64,000 nucleotides of DNA, taken from the NCBI GenBank assembly GCA_020638695.1, contig JACKIB010000016.1:1-64000 (forward strand), read 5' to 3'. The notes beneath the pieces are model-generated. The model was not told the origin of the DNA, made no database searches, and worked only from the letters and a program-made list of their open reading frames with translations. Numbering within the stretch: the first letter of the stretch is position 1; each line of letters opens with the position of its first letter. Shown piece by piece: positions 10,301 to 17,724 of this stretch. This DNA is from Planctomycetota bacterium. GTDB taxonomy: Bacteria; Planctomycetota; UBA1135; UBA2386. A program made the position numbers and the translations under genes.

Positions 10301-10500
10301 AAGCGATCGCCGATCGGTGAGACGAAGCGGGTGTGCGCCATCACGAGCAGATCGGGCCGGGGGTCGGCGTCGAGCTGCGTCAGCGTGATTCCGGCGCCCG
10401 AAGCCTCACTTCCGAGCCCCGGCGCCTGGACGTAGCCCTGCGCACCGAGTGTTGCCGTGAGAACGAGGAAGAAGACGGCGGTCGTCGTGCCTTGGATCAT
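7237..10500 (-). CDS. Large secreted FG-GAP/VCBS-type protein
   Basis: 1087 residues with a signal peptide (MIQGTTTAVFFLVLTATLGAQG). The first third has repeated segments of the form 'aLDaDgRPdLlv' (TQLDADPRPDLLVMA, AVDLDRNGRPELVLAG, CEVVDLDGNGRPELLLFA), the calcium-loop signature of FG-GAP/VCBS beta-propeller repeats. The middle has a beta-rich six-bladed-like stretch. The end carries a beta module starting LGTGCPGSSG with GAPGCVVYAD near the middle, a pattern I associate with the C-termini of many large planctomycete exported proteins. Likely cell-surface or secreted; ligand unknown. Other starts upstream at 10650 lack the signal peptide in position 1, so ATG 10500 is chosen. Confidence 0.75.
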   Translation of the reverse strand: MIQGTTTAVFFLVLTATLGAQGYVQAPGLGSEASGAGITLTQLDADPRPDLLVMAHTRFVSPIGDRFTYRLCRNLSPDGVPAHDGPMIIVPSVGAAEGAGITAVDLDRNGRPELVLAGYVNQSGVRRFRYRVGRDLDANGNAGAWTGIVAAPIGDGRGNTTVDAGLAWGRIDDGVGADVVFAVCELVGTANVIRYTIAFDLDNAGRAKSWAPLRTVSGFGSTAEAGGCEVVDLDGNGRPELLLFACERTSGSNRMLYRIGWNLDATGGAQHWDPVRAVSGVGTRAQGGGIAALDMGRGVEPEILLCAYDNPPGANSFRWRTLRDANPADPYPGSDITGSWRLLGLQSRAGPAVSGHSDNTVHVAAIDTAGQLNVRNSAGPGIWSNWTRIQGPSFDPDSEPVLLRSGDDLHLFARSSDGDLCQAIRSRFGSTWTQASKLTGDGSVAGRIDVAMTRVDNAVEVHAVYRRSGGGVVYARFAGGQQVAQQVFADALEAGIGSDGEDRVAVALRKLSQVFVHTALRGSGWAFSLLGGRAVSGYGGGAIDDVANVVFLGGEVHVAYAQHFRPDDVGPGLVYRVNHARFRPGRNDDYFGRVITDYVPSGSEPARVRLAVYRAKVVALWTEPTDRLRFARLDSMDPTYPWVDHHEFPRGTAAGRPALAAFDTQLQDQSYLLPNHGRDLFAAVRGPGAASSVRFGICSRAVFKRLVPREFDLYDSMSGKAAFQHQPNAPTPISISQEHRPILSEIGTSLWMLPRWFVAGLFPRTVRERLCDNWKNTGRATPPCTNARLPIIVKPNGGLFVSQGAWINLDSEYVRVWEELGHYAAWALGIEDIGAGPDAAAAARSGISLRALQSAFTLFNERIGRCQSGPRCSGFTGYAGNYDASSREHSFLYTVYYYVHRGHDLRQFVDEDLGRGDSLLRRKYDWVKTNLFRGLEFGDAMTPLVAGGIQSLGTGCPGSSGRPVQLVVASGGTPRLGGTLMFSLRNAPPKSIALLHLGSSGQLWGAYRLPLDLAFLGAPGCVVYADRVQEARQVTDASGRVDVPLLLTKEPLFANLRLFSQFSVFDPFANRYGWTTSNGVVVSIATR

Positions 10501-11071
10501 GTGCGGGGTTCCCTCTTGGCGCAGTCGTGGGCCACGCTTCGTGCGGGTTCGAGAGGGACAGTTCCGGGCCGCGGTGTTCCGTTCGGTCGAGCCAACAGAT
10601 TTTTGCGCTCGGCATCGCCACCGCGGACCGCCGTGCGCACGCGACTCCACCGGGCCGCTACACTGAGGTGGACTCTCGGAGCCCCGATCGAGGGGAATCG
10701 AAAGGTGCTCGAGCGATCCCTGACCGTGAGTCTGATGCTCGGTGAAGGGCTCGTACGCGCGGGCCGTGGCGATCCAACGGACCGTCCACCAATCGGCTCG
10801 ACATCGTGGTGATGGGCGACACGGCGCTCGGCGGTTTCGTCGCCGGGAAGGTCCAGGGTCGAGTCGGGGTGAACCTGGGCAAGGTGCGCGACTACTTGGC
10901 GCAGGTCAAGGGCAGCGACAGCTACGCGATCGCCATCGTCAAGGCCGTCGCCTTGCACGCCTCCTGGGAGTGTGCGCTGCAGAATGGCGAGGTTCCGCCG
11001 TGATTCCGCGGGTTGGAAGGCACTCCACGGGAGTGGCGCCGCGAGCGCGGCGCCATCCAGGAGCCCTTCCC
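10501..11071. other. Intergenic region with one copy of a 102-bp repeat
   Basis: No supported gene lies here. It is the shared upstream region of a minus-strand gene starting at 10500 and a plus-strand gene starting at 11072. It contains the first copy of a 102-bp direct repeat (10836-10937). A 65-residue plus-strand reading frame (about 10806-11003) crosses the repeat, but nothing identifies it as a real protein: the repeat's second copy changes four residues and loses the frame downstream. Confidence 0.6.
10836..10937. repeat. 102-bp direct repeat, copy 1
   Basis: Matches 13500-13601 over 102 bases with four differences, all purine transitions, and no gaps (96% identity by eye). The two copies have the same orientation and lie on either side of the exported-protein gene at 11072-13381. 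Copy 1 sits in intergenic DNA. No terminal inverted repeats or transposase are seen, so this is not a recognisable mobile element. It may mark an old duplication or recombination. Confidence 0.85.
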
Positions 11072-13381
11072 ATGAAACGTCAAGCACTTGTACTGATCAC
11101 GCTGACCCTGGTCGGACCCGTGGCCGGCCAGGAGATCGACCGTCCCGAGCCGCAGGAAACTCGAGCCCCCGCAACCCGGCTGCAATGCCCTCGGGTGCCG
11201 ATCCACACCCAGCCCGACGACCCGCTCGGGGGCGTCTACGGCACGTGGGCTGCCGGCCCGGGGTACAAGGTCGGCTTCCACGACGACATGACGTTCGTGC
11301 CGGTGTTGGGCAACCGGTACCCGCGCACGCAGTCCGTGCGCTGGCGCACCACGTCGTGCCGGGTCGGGGACACGGAATGGTTGGAACCCGGAGAGTCCCC
11401 GGCGCGGCACGCGGCCACCTACCGCTACGAGTACCGTTATCGCGCGTTCGTCGAGGCGTACGACGTGCTGCGCGGTGGCGTCGAGCAGACCTTCGTGTTC
11501 GCTCGCCGACCCGAGGGCGACGGCGACCTGGAGATCGCCGGGAGGTTGTGCACCGATCTGGGCACCGAACCCCGGACTCCGCGCCATGGCGAGCTGGTGT
11601 TCACCGACCGAGACGGCCGCGCACTGGTGCGCTACGGCGCCGCGTTCGCCGTGGACGCGGACGGCCGCAGAACCCCGCTGGCGGTCGGCTACCGTGAGGG
11701 AACCGTCCGCCTGCGCGTGCCCGCCGCCGTGCTGCGCAACGCGGTCTATCCGTTGGTGATCGACCCCCTGCTGTCCCCGATCGAACTCGCGAGCGACGTC
11801 AGCTACCGGCCCGATCTGGTGTACGACGAATCCGCGCAGCAGTACATGGCGGTCTACGCGCGGGCCAATGCGCTCGACGACGACGACGTATTCGCGGTGA
11901 TCACCAACCGACTGCTCGCCGAACCGGTCGTGGTGTTCGCCGACCTATCGAGGAACTGGAGTAGCCGCGAAGTGCGCGTCGCCGCGGCCTACAATCCGAT
12001 GAAGCTCGTGGTCGCGTTCTCCCGGTTCGTCGCGAGCACCGGCGCGGCAGCCATCCGACTACATGTGCACGACAGTGGCGACCTGGTGCTCCGCACCGGA
12101 GTGACCTTCCTCGACCCCCCAACGGGCGCCCACGAATGGCGTCCGGAGCTCGGCGGCACGGTGGCCGGTGTGCGCGGCCGCTGGGTCATGGTCGTGTCGC
12201 AACGAGAATTCACCGGGTCCCCGGCCTGGCGAGAGGTCTTCACCAGCTCGATCGTCGCCCGGGCCGTGGACGTATCGGGAACGACGCCCGTCGTCGGCCC
12301 CGCGGTGTTCTTCGACCCGGGTCCCGGGATCTTCGACCTCGAGCGACCGACCATCAACAGGGTCGCCCGCCCGGAAAGTGCGGCCGAGACGACCTGGGTC
12401 GTCGCGTGCCAGGCTTGGTCCAGCACCGGGTCCAAGTGGACCCTGATCGGCAAGCAGCTGGGCAGCACCGGCAGCCAGAGTTCGGCATCGTGGGTTGCGG
12501 TGGACGGCCCTTCGAGCCGCGTCGGCGCGCGAATCGCCGGATCCGATGGACGCTACCTGATCGCGTTCGCCGAGAACCGCAACGGCCGAACCGCGGACGA
12601 CAAGGGCGCCATCCACGTGGAGCGGTTCGACTGGGGCGTCGGTGGCCCGATCGTTCGCTGGGTTCCGGTCGACCTCGGCCGCGTCCTCGTGTCGGTCGGC
12701 GGATGCAGCCACGACCACCGCACCAGATCGCACTGGCTGATCACTACGCAGAGTTCGTACGACCTGATCAACCCCGGATCCGTGGCGTACGACCGGGTCG
12801 GCTTCAACGGCAGGGTGCTCGAGAGCGGCTACATCGCTTCCCCGGCGCGAGGGGGGCGCATCGCAGGCGGAGTTGCATACCGTCGTGATGGCGTGTTCTC
12901 CACCCTCTGGACGGAGCTCGGCATCAGCTTCGAGCCCGGCCCGCTGGTCGCGCGGGACATCACGTATCCGACCGTCGAACGCTGGTCGACAGTCGGCACG
13001 GGCTGCAGCCCGGCGACGATCGAATGGACTGCATCCCACGGCTCGACATCCGCTCCGTTCGTGCAGCAGATCGGGCACGAGTACACCGAGGTGCGGGTGC
13101 GCGGCGCTCCAGCCAACTCGATGCACATGCTGGTCGCCGGGCTACAGCCAATGTCGACCCCCGTGCCGACCACCATCGCCGAGCCCGGCTGTTGGAGCGA
13201 GATCTCCTCCTACTTCTCGTTCGGCGTGGTCGCAACCGGAACGGGCAGCGACTTCCGGTACGCCCTACCGCTGCCGGAATCGCAGGGACGCACTCTGGTG
13301 TACTTCCAGGACTGGCATACCAACGCCAGCGGTCAGCGCATGCAGACCACGCAGGCGCTCAAGGTGATGTTGGTGAAGTGA
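11072..13381 (+). CDS. Large secreted protein of unknown function
   Basis: 769 residues with a signal peptide (MKRQALVLITLTLVGPVAGQ). About residues 215-235 is NAVYPLVIDPLLSPIELAS, a 'YPlviDP' element common in big exported planctomycete proteins, just before a beta-propeller-like stretch with recurring segments such as WVVACQAW and YLIAFAENRNGR. The last 120 residues, starting GTGCSPATIEW and ending with PGCWSEISSYFSFG and QALKVMLVK, resemble a C-terminal beta module like that of the 7237 gene. No catalytic motif is seen. ATG 11072 is the only start that places the signal at the N-terminus. Confidence 0.7.
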   Translation: MKRQALVLITLTLVGPVAGQEIDRPEPQETRAPATRLQCPRVPIHTQPDDPLGGVYGTWAAGPGYKVGFHDDMTFVPVLGNRYPRTQSVRWRTTSCRVGDTEWLEPGESPARHAATYRYEYRYRAFVEAYDVLRGGVEQTFVFARRPEGDGDLEIAGRLCTDLGTEPRTPRHGELVFTDRDGRALVRYGAAFAVDADGRRTPLAVGYREGTVRLRVPAAVLRNAVYPLVIDPLLSPIELASDVSYRPDLVYDESAQQYMAVYARANALDDDDVFAVITNRLLAEPVVVFADLSRNWSSREVRVAAAYNPMKLVVAFSRFVASTGAAAIRLHVHDSGDLVLRTGVTFLDPPTGAHEWRPELGGTVAGVRGRWVMVVSQREFTGSPAWREVFTSSIVARAVDVSGTTPVVGPAVFFDPGPGIFDLERPTINRVARPESAAETTWVVACQAWSSTGSKWTLIGKQLGSTGSQSSASWVAVDGPSSRVGARIAGSDGRYLIAFAENRNGRTADDKGAIHVERFDWGVGGPIVRWVPVDLGRVLVSVGGCSHDHRTRSHWLITTQSSYDLINPGSVAYDRVGFNGRVLESGYIASPARGGRIAGGVAYRRDGVFSTLWTELGISFEPGPLVARDITYPTVERWSTVGTGCSPATIEWTASHGSTSAPFVQQIGHEYTEVRVRGAPANSMHMLVAGLQPMSTPVPTTIAEPGCWSEISSYFSFGVVATGTGSDFRYALPLPESQGRTLVYFQDWHTNASGQRMQTTQALKVMLVK

Positions 13382-13429
13382 GGTCCGGACCCGCGGTGGA
13401 CCCGAGTCGCTCGACCACCGGGCGACCGA

Positions 13430-13500
13430 AGCATTGGTGGTTCAGCCACGCGATGCACGCATCGACGGCGCTCTGCCGCAACGACCCGAGACCCGCTGCT
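13430..13500 (-). pseudogene. Fragment resembling the neighbouring TetR gene
   Basis: Read on the minus strand, this stretch gives AAGLGSLRQSAVDA, close to AAGLASLRQYAVDA in the intact TetR regulator at 14421-14996. At DNA level 13459-13500 matches about 14728-14769 with roughly 35 of 42 bases the same. The similarity ends exactly where copy 2 of the 102-bp repeat begins at 13500. The fragment has no start and only a small part of the domain, so it looks like a remnant of a duplicated tetR. Confidence 0.55.
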
Positions 13501-13601
13501 TCGTCGCCGGGAGGGTCCAGGATCAAGTCGGGGTGAACCTGGGCAAGGTGCGCGACTACTTGGCGCAGGTCAAGGGCAGCGACGGCTACGCGATCGCCAT
13601 C
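13500..13601. repeat. 102-bp direct repeat, copy 2
   Basis: Same sequence as 10836-10937 with four transitions. It abuts the TetR-like fragment on its left and on its right reaches the stop codon (13600-13602) of the SDR gene. The mosaic of a tetR remnant, repeat and SDR end in 170 bases points to a rearrangement here. Confidence 0.85.
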
Positions 13602-14340
13602 AGGCACCGGCTGCCAAACCGCGTTCGAATGCCTTCGGGTCGGCACGGAAGCCGGCGTACATCTGCGCTCCGGTGTCATCCGGCAGCAGGTCCTCCTCGC
13701 CATCGCGCAGCGCGGCGACGATTCGCCGTCCGACCTCGGTCGCCGACGTCTTCGGCATGTCGATCTTCTCGGCCATGTCAGTGTCGATCGGCCCTGGGTA
13801 AACCCCGAGCACGTGTGTGCCTTGGGCGGCGAGCTCGCGGCGGAGTGCCTGGGTGAAGCTGTGCAGCGCCGCCTTGCTCGCCGAGTAGCTGGCGCCGAGC
13901 GGGAACGAGAAGTGGCTGGCGACCGAGTTCAGCAGCACGATCGCCCCCCCGCCGTTGCGCTTCAGCACCGGCGCGAAGGCACGGGTCAACGCCAGCGGCC
14001 CGAACACGTTGACTTCGAACTCGCGGCGCTGGTCGGCGTCGTCGCCCAGCGCACTGGCGCCGGTGAACAACCCCGCGTTGTGCACCAACAGGTTGACGTC
14101 CCCGAGTTCGCCCGCCACCGCCTCGGCGCGCCCACCCTCGGTCACATCGAGTTCCACCAACTGCACTCGGCCATCCTGTTGCGGGTAGATCGACGCAGAA
14201 GCAGCGCGGTTGCGCACGCCGACGTAGACCTTGCGCGCCCCGGCGGCCAGCAGGGCGTCGACGATGCCCTTGCCGATGCCGTTCTTGCGGCCCGCCCCGG
14301 TGACCAAAGCGACGGAGTCGTGACTGTCGAAACTGCTCAT
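13600..14340 (-). CDS. SDR-family oxidoreductase
   Basis: 246 residues, classical short-chain dehydrogenase. Cofactor motif is GAGRKNGIGKG near residue 12, NAG is in LLVHNAGLF, catalytic Ser in LLNSVASH, and the active-site pair in YSASKAALHSF (YxxxK); PGPIDTDM follows. It should use NAD(P)H on a carbonyl or alcohol substrate; which one is not evident. ATG 14340 has an AGGA about 9 bases upstream; an in-frame ATG at 14349 is possible. It lies 80 bases downstream of a TetR gene on the same strand, with a TetR-type operator between them, so it is probably the regulated gene. Confidence 0.9.
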   Translation of the reverse strand: MSSFDSHDSVALVTGAGRKNGIGKGIVDALLAAGARKVYVGVRNRAASASIYPQQDGRVQLVELDVTEGGRAEAVAGELGDVNLLVHNAGLFTGASALGDDADQRREFEVNVFGPLALTRAFAPVLKRNGGGAIVLLNSVASHFSFPLGASYSASKAALHSFTQALRRELAAQGTHVLGVYPGPIDTDMAEKIDMPKTSATEVGRRIVAALRDGEEDLLPDDTGAQMYAGFRADPKAFERGLAAGA

Positions 14341-14365
14341 GGTTCGCATTCCTATGTGTTGTTTA

Positions 14366-14381
14366 TTGAACGATCGATCAA
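14366..14381. promoter_or_regulatory. Candidate TetR operator upstream of the SDR gene
   Basis: The site TTGAACGATCGATCAA is a near-perfect 16-base palindrome (14 of 16 positions pair). It lies 26 bases before the SDR start. With the four following bases (GAAT) it matches the second site at 15019 in 16 of 20 positions, in the same orientation. Confidence 0.6.
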
Positions 14382-14420
14382 GAATAAGAGAAACGAATCG
14401 GTGGAGTCGGGGTGCGCGGA

Positions 14421-14996
14421 TCAAGTGCGCCAGGAGTCGAGCAACTGCTCGAAAGTGGTCCGCGCGCGCGCCTCAGTGACGCCTGCTTGGCGCAGGGCTG
14501 CGAGCCCGTTCATCGCCGCGAAGCACAGGTCCGCACGCTGTTCGTTGTCACCAGCGACGATCTCGCCGTGGGCCACCGCGCGGTCCAGTGCGTGTTCGAA
14601 GGCCGCGCGAACCCGGCGGGTTGCCGCTTGCGCGCGCTTGCGCATCGATTGGTCGGCGATGCCCCGATCCCAGAGCGTCTTCACCACCAGACACCCGTGG
14701 CAGCCATGCGTCCGCTGTGCGGCGAGCGCGTCGACGGCGTATTGCCGCAACGACGCGAGACCCGCCGCATCGGTGAACAGCGGCGCCAACCAGGCCTCGG
14801 TGGCGGCGGAGTAGCGGTCGAGCACTGCAGCGAACAGTGCCTCCTTGTTGCCGAACGCACTGTAGAGGCTCTGCCGCCCGAGCCCGGTCGCCTGCTCGAG
14901 GTCACGAATCGACACCCCGGCGAAGCCCTTGGCCCAGAACAGATCGAGGCATCGATCCAGGGTCGCATCGGCATCGAATTCGCGGGCGCGCGCCAT
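14421..14996 (-). CDS. TetR/AcrR-family transcriptional regulator
   Basis: 191 residues. The N-terminal DNA-binding domain is typical: helix-turn-helix VSIRDLEQATGLGRQSLYSAFGNKEALFAAVL at about residues 28-58. The C-terminal domain has the AAGLASLRQYAVDALA helix and a CHGC pair. It should repress the SDR gene 80 bases downstream and, judging by a matching site 23 bases before its own start, itself. The inducer is unknown but is often the substrate of the partner SDR in such pairs. Confidence 0.92.
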   Translation of the reverse strand: MARAREFDADATLDRCLDLFWAKGFAGVSIRDLEQATGLGRQSLYSAFGNKEALFAAVLDRYSAATEAWLAPLFTDAAGLASLRQYAVDALAAQRTHGCHGCLVVKTLWDRGIADQSMRKRAQAATRRVRAAFEHALDRAVAHGEIVAGDNEQRADLCFAAMNGLAALRQAGVTEARARTTFEQLLDSWRT

Positions 14997-15018
14997 CGAC
15001 CGGAGGTTGTCGCGTTTT

Positions 15019-15034
15019 TTGACCTATCAGTCAA
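15019..15034. promoter_or_regulatory. Candidate TetR operator upstream of tetR
   Basis: The site TTGACCTATCAGTCAA has 5-base arms (TTGAC / GTCAA) and 12 of 16 palindromic positions. It lies 23 bases before the TetR start and shares the TTGA-N8-TCAAGAAT frame with the SDR site, at nearly the same distance from the start codon. Confidence 0.6.
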
Positions 15035-15268
15035 GAATGGGGCAAGCAAACCCCGTGGCCGGGCTCCGCGCGCCCCCCCCACCGCCGGCAAACCCCCGCA
15101 GCACCGGCCCCTCCGCCCCGGATTGCCGGATTCTCGGAAGCCGGCGTAACGCCCGCCACCTGGCCCTCGCTTCCCTGTCGGGCCACGCCGACTCACCGCG
15201 TGGCTCGAAGTCGGAGCGGGCCTACGCCGGGGCCCGACGGACACTGGAACCACCGGCGACCCCAAGCC

Positions 15269-16831
15269 ATGAAGATCTCCCACAAGCTCGGCGCACTGCT
15301 CGGTGCGTCCCTCCTGTTGGCCCCGCTGGCCGTCTCCCAGAAGCCCACCACGCTGCGGCGAGTGCCGGCGCGGGTGTCTCACCCCACCAACCGCACGGCG
15401 CTGCTGATCCTGTTGGAGAACGGTGGCGTCGCCGCCAACTTCGCCCAATGCAAGGTCGGGGGCAAGCCGATCACGCTGCCCAAGATCCCGGTCGCCAAGT
15501 GTGGCAAGCTCGCGCTCGGGCTCAACCCCGGCGAGAACATCGCGCAGCTGGTGAAGCGCGCCGCCGCGGTGATCGCCCGCAACCACGCCTGCGTCAACCC
15601 GGCGTCGTGGAAGGTCGAGATGATTCCGTTCGAGGAGTGGTTCAAGGCGACCAGCGACTACCTGCTCGAAGAGCTGGCCAAGGCGATCGGCCAGCTGCAG
15701 AACACCCGGGGCAAGTACGGTCAGGTGATCGTCCTCGAGGACAAGGCGCTGAACCCGCAGAACGCGCTGGCGCGTCTCGCGGCGCTGGCACGCGCCGGCT
15801 ACACGGTGGACATCCACGTGCTCACCCACGGTGGCGAGAACGTGTTCATCGGCGGCGACAATGCCCGCTTCACGCCTACGAGCTTCTTCACCCCCGCGCA
15901 GAAGATCCCTGGACTCAAGCTGCGCTCGGTCTACCAGATGAACTGCGTCAGCGGCTCACTGATCGACGAGTGGACCGCACTCGGCGCCAAGGTGGTCAAC
16001 GGCACCTACGGGTTGAAGAACAACTACATGCCGCATTCGTACTTCCACTTCACCGGCAAGTGGCTCGCCGGCGCAACCTTCACCGAAGCGGTGCTCGGCG
16101 CCTACCAGGAGGCCCGGGTCTACACCGAGCCGGTCTACAACTTGATCGGCCGCGCCGGAAACGTAGCGGACTCGCGCCACCGAGTGTCCGGCGACGGAAG
16201 CTGCCGGCTGTTCACCCCGACCAACCCAGTCGCGGCCGTCGTGGCACAGACCACCGCCACACTCTGCGCGGGCTACAAGGCGGCCCGCAAGACCGCGGCG
16301 CAGGCCTGTGAACTGCTGGTCCGCGCCGGTCGCAAGGTCGAGGAAATCGCCCAGGAGTTGGCCAAGCAGTACGGCTGCCCGGCGCACACCGTCGCCAAGC
16401 TGCTGCACGACGCCAAGTGCACCACCGACCAGATCGCCCGCGGGCTCGCAGTCGGCCTGCGGTGCAGCGCAGAGCAAGCCGCCAAGGCGATGGTCGCCGC
16501 CGGCTGCGCGCTCGGCAGCGTCGGCAAGGCGCTGCAGCGGCACTTCAAGGCCTCGGTGACCACGGTGGCCAAGTGCCTGCGGGCCGCCGGCTGCTCCGCA
16601 AACCGCATTGCCAGCACCTTGCAGAAGAGCTTCCGCTGCACCACCGAGCAGATCGCCCGTTACCTGAAGACCGCCGGCTGCTCGTTCGACCAGGTCGCCA
16701 AGGCGGTGTGGTCCTGCGTGGCCAAGAACGCGAAGGGCTTGCAGGAAGTGGTCGATGCGATGGTCAAGAGCTTCCAGATGAACATCGCCCAGGTCGGGGC
16801 CGAGATCGCCCGCCTGGGGATCAAGGTCTGA
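15269..16831 (+). CDS. Exported clan-CD-like (caspase-fold) protein with 29-residue Cys-rich helical repeats
   Basis: 520 residues with signal peptide MKISHKLGALLGASLLLAPLAVSQ. Residues about 40-300 look like a clan CD fold: a strand before H187 (DIHVLTHGGEN) and another before C226 (RSVYQMNCVSGSLID), the usual His-Gly and Cys-x-Ser-Gly pair. I do not recognise the family, so protease activity is inference. Residues 330-520 are repeats with cysteines at 370, 384, 399, 413, 442, 457 and 471, alternating 14 or 15 apart (29 in total; one unit at about 428 lacks Cys). Each half has the form C-x4-IA-x2-L, so paired helices are expected. No neighbour explains its role. A hairpin follows the gene at 16884. 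Confidence 0.65.
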   Translation: MKISHKLGALLGASLLLAPLAVSQKPTTLRRVPARVSHPTNRTALLILLENGGVAANFAQCKVGGKPITLPKIPVAKCGKLALGLNPGENIAQLVKRAAAVIARNHACVNPASWKVEMIPFEEWFKATSDYLLEELAKAIGQLQNTRGKYGQVIVLEDKALNPQNALARLAALARAGYTVDIHVLTHGGENVFIGGDNARFTPTSFFTPAQKIPGLKLRSVYQMNCVSGSLIDEWTALGAKVVNGTYGLKNNYMPHSYFHFTGKWLAGATFTEAVLGAYQEARVYTEPVYNLIGRAGNVADSRHRVSGDGSCRLFTPTNPVAAVVAQTTATLCAGYKAARKTAAQACELLVRAGRKVEEIAQELAKQYGCPAHTVAKLLHDAKCTTDQIARGLAVGLRCSAEQAAKAMVAAGCALGSVGKALQRHFKASVTTVAKCLRAAGCSANRIASTLQKSFRCTTEQIARYLKTAGCSFDQVAKAVWSCVAKNAKGLQEVVDAMVKSFQMNIAQVGAEIARLGIKV

Positions 16832-16883
16832 GGTTCGGAGGCTCCGGTCGCACCCGCGCCACTCCCCTGCCCCGCCGCACTGC

Positions 16884-16917
16884 ACGCGCCCGGTCGCCTT
16901 CCGACGACCGGGCGCGT
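16884..16917. terminator. Hairpin between convergent genes
   Basis: A perfect 13-bp stem (ACGCGCCCGGTCG) with an 8-base loop, between the 3' ends of the genes at 15269 and 16951. It is very GC-rich and has no T-tract, so it would be a two-way terminator or a stabilising 3' hairpin rather than a classical intrinsic terminator. Confidence 0.5.
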
Positions 16918-16950
16918 GGGGGCGCGCGGGGCACGATCCTGTACTCGATC

Positions 16951-17604
16951 TCAGAGCTGCTTCTTCGAGAAGTACCAGTCGGTAGTCGCGAGCCCTTCCG
17001 ACATGCGCTGCTCGGCAGCCTGCGTGGTCGCCGGCGGTGGCACGATGACCTCGTCGCCGGGCCGCCAGTTCTCGGGTGTCGCCACCTTGTGCGCGTCGGT
17101 CGTCTGCAGTGCTTGCAGGATGCGGACGAACTCGTCCACCGAGCGACCGTTGCTCATCGGGTAGTAGACCATGGCCCGCAAGACACCCTGGGGATCGATC
17201 AGGAAGGTCGCCCGCACCGCCGACGTGTCACTCGCGCCGGGCTGCACCATGCCGTACGCCTGAGCCACGTCCATCGACAGGTCGGCGATGATCGGGAACT
17301 GGACATCGACATCGAACTTCTCCTTGATGTTCCGCGTCCACGCGATGTGGGCGAAGTGGCTGTCGATCGACAAGCCCAGGAGTTCGGCATTGAGCGAACG
17401 GAAGCGCTCGTGGTTGCGGGCAAAGGCCATGAACTCCGTGGTGCAGACCGGGGTGAAGTCGGCGGGGTGCGAGAACAGCACCAACCACTTGCCCCGGTAG
17501 TCCTCGAGCTTCTTCCGTCCGTGGGTCGTCAAGGCATCGAAAGCGGGGGCGGGTTCGTTGAGTCGGGGGAACGTGACGGTCTTGGTCTCTGCGTCCATGT
17601 GCAA
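16951..17604 (-). CDS. Peroxiredoxin, 1-Cys Prx6 type
   Basis: 217 residues. The peroxidatic cysteine is in FSHPADFTPVCTTEF (Cys54), the family signature; no second cysteine exists, so this is a 1-Cys enzyme. The length and the C-terminal extension (RPGDEVIVPPPAT, DWYFSKKQL) are those of the Prx6/AhpC-TSA group found in many archaea and thermophilic bacteria. It reduces hydrogen peroxide and alkyl hydroperoxides in the cytoplasm and needs an external thiol. ATG 17604 and ATG 17598 are both possible starts. It is a single gene with no linked reductase. Confidence 0.93.
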   Translation of the reverse strand: MHMDAETKTVTFPRLNEPAPAFDALTTHGRKKLEDYRGKWLVLFSHPADFTPVCTTEFMAFARNHERFRSLNAELLGLSIDSHFAHIAWTRNIKEKFDVDVQFPIIADLSMDVAQAYGMVQPGASDTSAVRATFLIDPQGVLRAMVYYPMSNGRSVDEFVRILQALQTTDAHKVATPENWRPGDEVIVPPPATTQAAEQRMSEGLATTDWYFSKKQL

Positions 17605-17724
17605 GGTCTTGGGTTCGTGTTCACCGGCGGAGAGACACGCGCCGGAAAGGCGTTCCCCGTGGTCTCCGGGGATTCGGCCGACCCCCGCACCCGATCCACG
17701 CTCGGGCGCAGGCGGAGCCGCCGC

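Noticed and set aside
10806..11003. A 65-residue protein gene crossing repeat copy 1
   Set aside because: No signal, motif or ribosome site supports it, and all four base changes in the second repeat copy would alter the protein. It looks like chance coding.
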